Source of the DNA: Baffinella frigidus
Lineage: Eukaryota > Cryptophyceae > Cryptomonadales > Baffinellaceae
DNA length: 14,413 nucleotides
Direction of reading: 5' to 3'
Assembly: GCA_026770585.1 (NCBI GenBank)
Contig: MU646356.1
Coordinates: 1,017,114-1,031,526, forward strand
Shown here: positions 11,401 to 13,136 of the stretch, one piece after another
How positions within the stretch are numbered: position 1 is the stretch's first letter
Layout of the letters: every line of letters starts with the position of its first letter
Program-made: the position numbers and the translations under genes
Notes under the pieces: generated by a model
What the model saw: the letters and a program-made list of their open reading frames with translations, nothing else
The model's database searches: none
Told to the model about the DNA's origin: nothing

Positions 11401-12383
11401 ACCTCGAGGTACGTGCGATTCTTCTTCATTCCGAGCCTCACGTTGAGTGATCCAACAGTGTGTGGGTCTGATGACGGACCCGCCTCAGCATTCTCGACGC
11501 AACAAAACAACCACCTTGAGGAGCGCGTCGCCCTTGTAGCTCTGTCTCACTCGGGTCGACCAACTGCTCTCAAGTTGACACGCTGGGTTTGCGGTACACA
11601 TCCGTCAACTTTAAGGTGGAAACGAGCCTGGGGGGAGCAAATTGGTCAGCCCGAATAGAGTGAGACAGAGCAAGATGCCTGCCGGGCAGAGGCTGCTGGG
11701 AGCCTCGTTTGCGGGGGCGGCGTCGCGTCTTCACACCATCCACCTTGAGCTGCGCTAAACCCTCAATCCTAAACCAAAAACCCTGAACACTAAACCCTGA
11801 ACACTAAACTCGGAACTCTGAACCCTAAACCCTAAACCTTAAACCCTAAACTCTAAACCCTAAACCCTAAACCCTAAGCCCCAAGCCATATGCCCTATGC
11901 CCTGAACCCTAAACCCTATGCACACACTTAACACTAGACACTAAACACTAAACACTAAACACTAAACACTAAACACTAAATCCCAAATCCTGAACCCTGA
12001 ATCCTAACCTCAGACCCCCTCCTCCTAGCTTTTCCATTGCACGAACCCCTTCCATGGCATAGCGCGCCCTCGTCTCGGCGGTGCTCCGCACCCTGCCGAA
12101 CTGCGCACCCTCGCAACCTACGTGTTCCGTAGGCAACAGAAACTAGGTTGGCGCCCACGGCAGGGCGTCCGTAGCGCTTCGTATGCAGTTGCGCGTTGCG
12201 CAGTGGTGCCATGCGACGCATCTGGGCCTTGGGGTTCAGGGGGCATGGTCTGGGATTCAGCGTTCTGGGTTCTTAAGGGCGGCACGCATGCTGGTGGTAA
12301 GGGTCTTTTCGGCGTCGGTACGGGTCTTTTCGGTGAGTTTTTTTTCGGTGAGCAGGTGGTCGGCGCGCGGAACCTCCCCCCCG

Positions 12384-12436
<53 letters not shown>

Positions 12437-13062
12437 CTCTCTCTCTCTCTATTTCCCTCCCTCCCTCTCTCTCCCTCTCTCACTCTCTCTCCATGTCCCT
12501 ATCCATGTGTCTCTCCCTCTCTCAACATCTCTCTGCAGGTGGTGGGCGCGCGGAACCTCCCTCCCGGGGCGCGCGGCGGGCCGCCGGACCTGTACGCGTC
12601 CGTGTCTCTGCTGGACCCTGCCAACGCCCCCGCGCGCTTCGACCACGTCCAACACGCCCTCCAGGTTAATCCCCGCAAACGTGTTGATTACTTTGTGTAG
12701 TAATTTTCGTTCTAATTGATCGATATTTTGGCGTAGTTGGTCATACTAGTAATAGTAAAGCGTGGGTGTAGTAATTTTCGTTGCGCCGAAAGCGATGAAT
12801 TGATCTCACCGGGCCTGTACGCCTCCGTCTCGCTGTTGGATCCAGCCAACGCGCCCGCGCGCTTCGACCACGTCCAGCACGCCCTCCAGGTACTAACTAA
12901 CTAAGTATCCAACTAACTAACTATCTAACTAACCAAACAACCAACTAACTACCTAACTATCTATCTTACTAACTAACTCACTAACTAACTAAATAAATAA
13001 ATAAATAAATAACTCGACGATGGGGCGAGCAGAACCGGGAGTGGCGGGTGGGCGCGGCGGGC

Positions 13063-13136
<74 letters not shown>

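Noticed and set aside
11756-12010. A true chromosome end
   Set aside because: The array is degenerate, internal, and exons with consistent phase lie on both sides; it is interstitial.
12063-12135. Possible exon after CATGGCATAG reading RALVSAVLRTLPNC
   Set aside because: Exon 14 joins exon 15 directly to give a normal C2 start (TIHLE-VVGARNLPPG), so an extra exon here would break the domain.
12118-12719. Long ORFs on both strands over 12118-12719
   Set aside because: The open length comes from the (CT)n / (GA)n tract; only the 12539-12664 part in one + frame has C2 character and splice sites.
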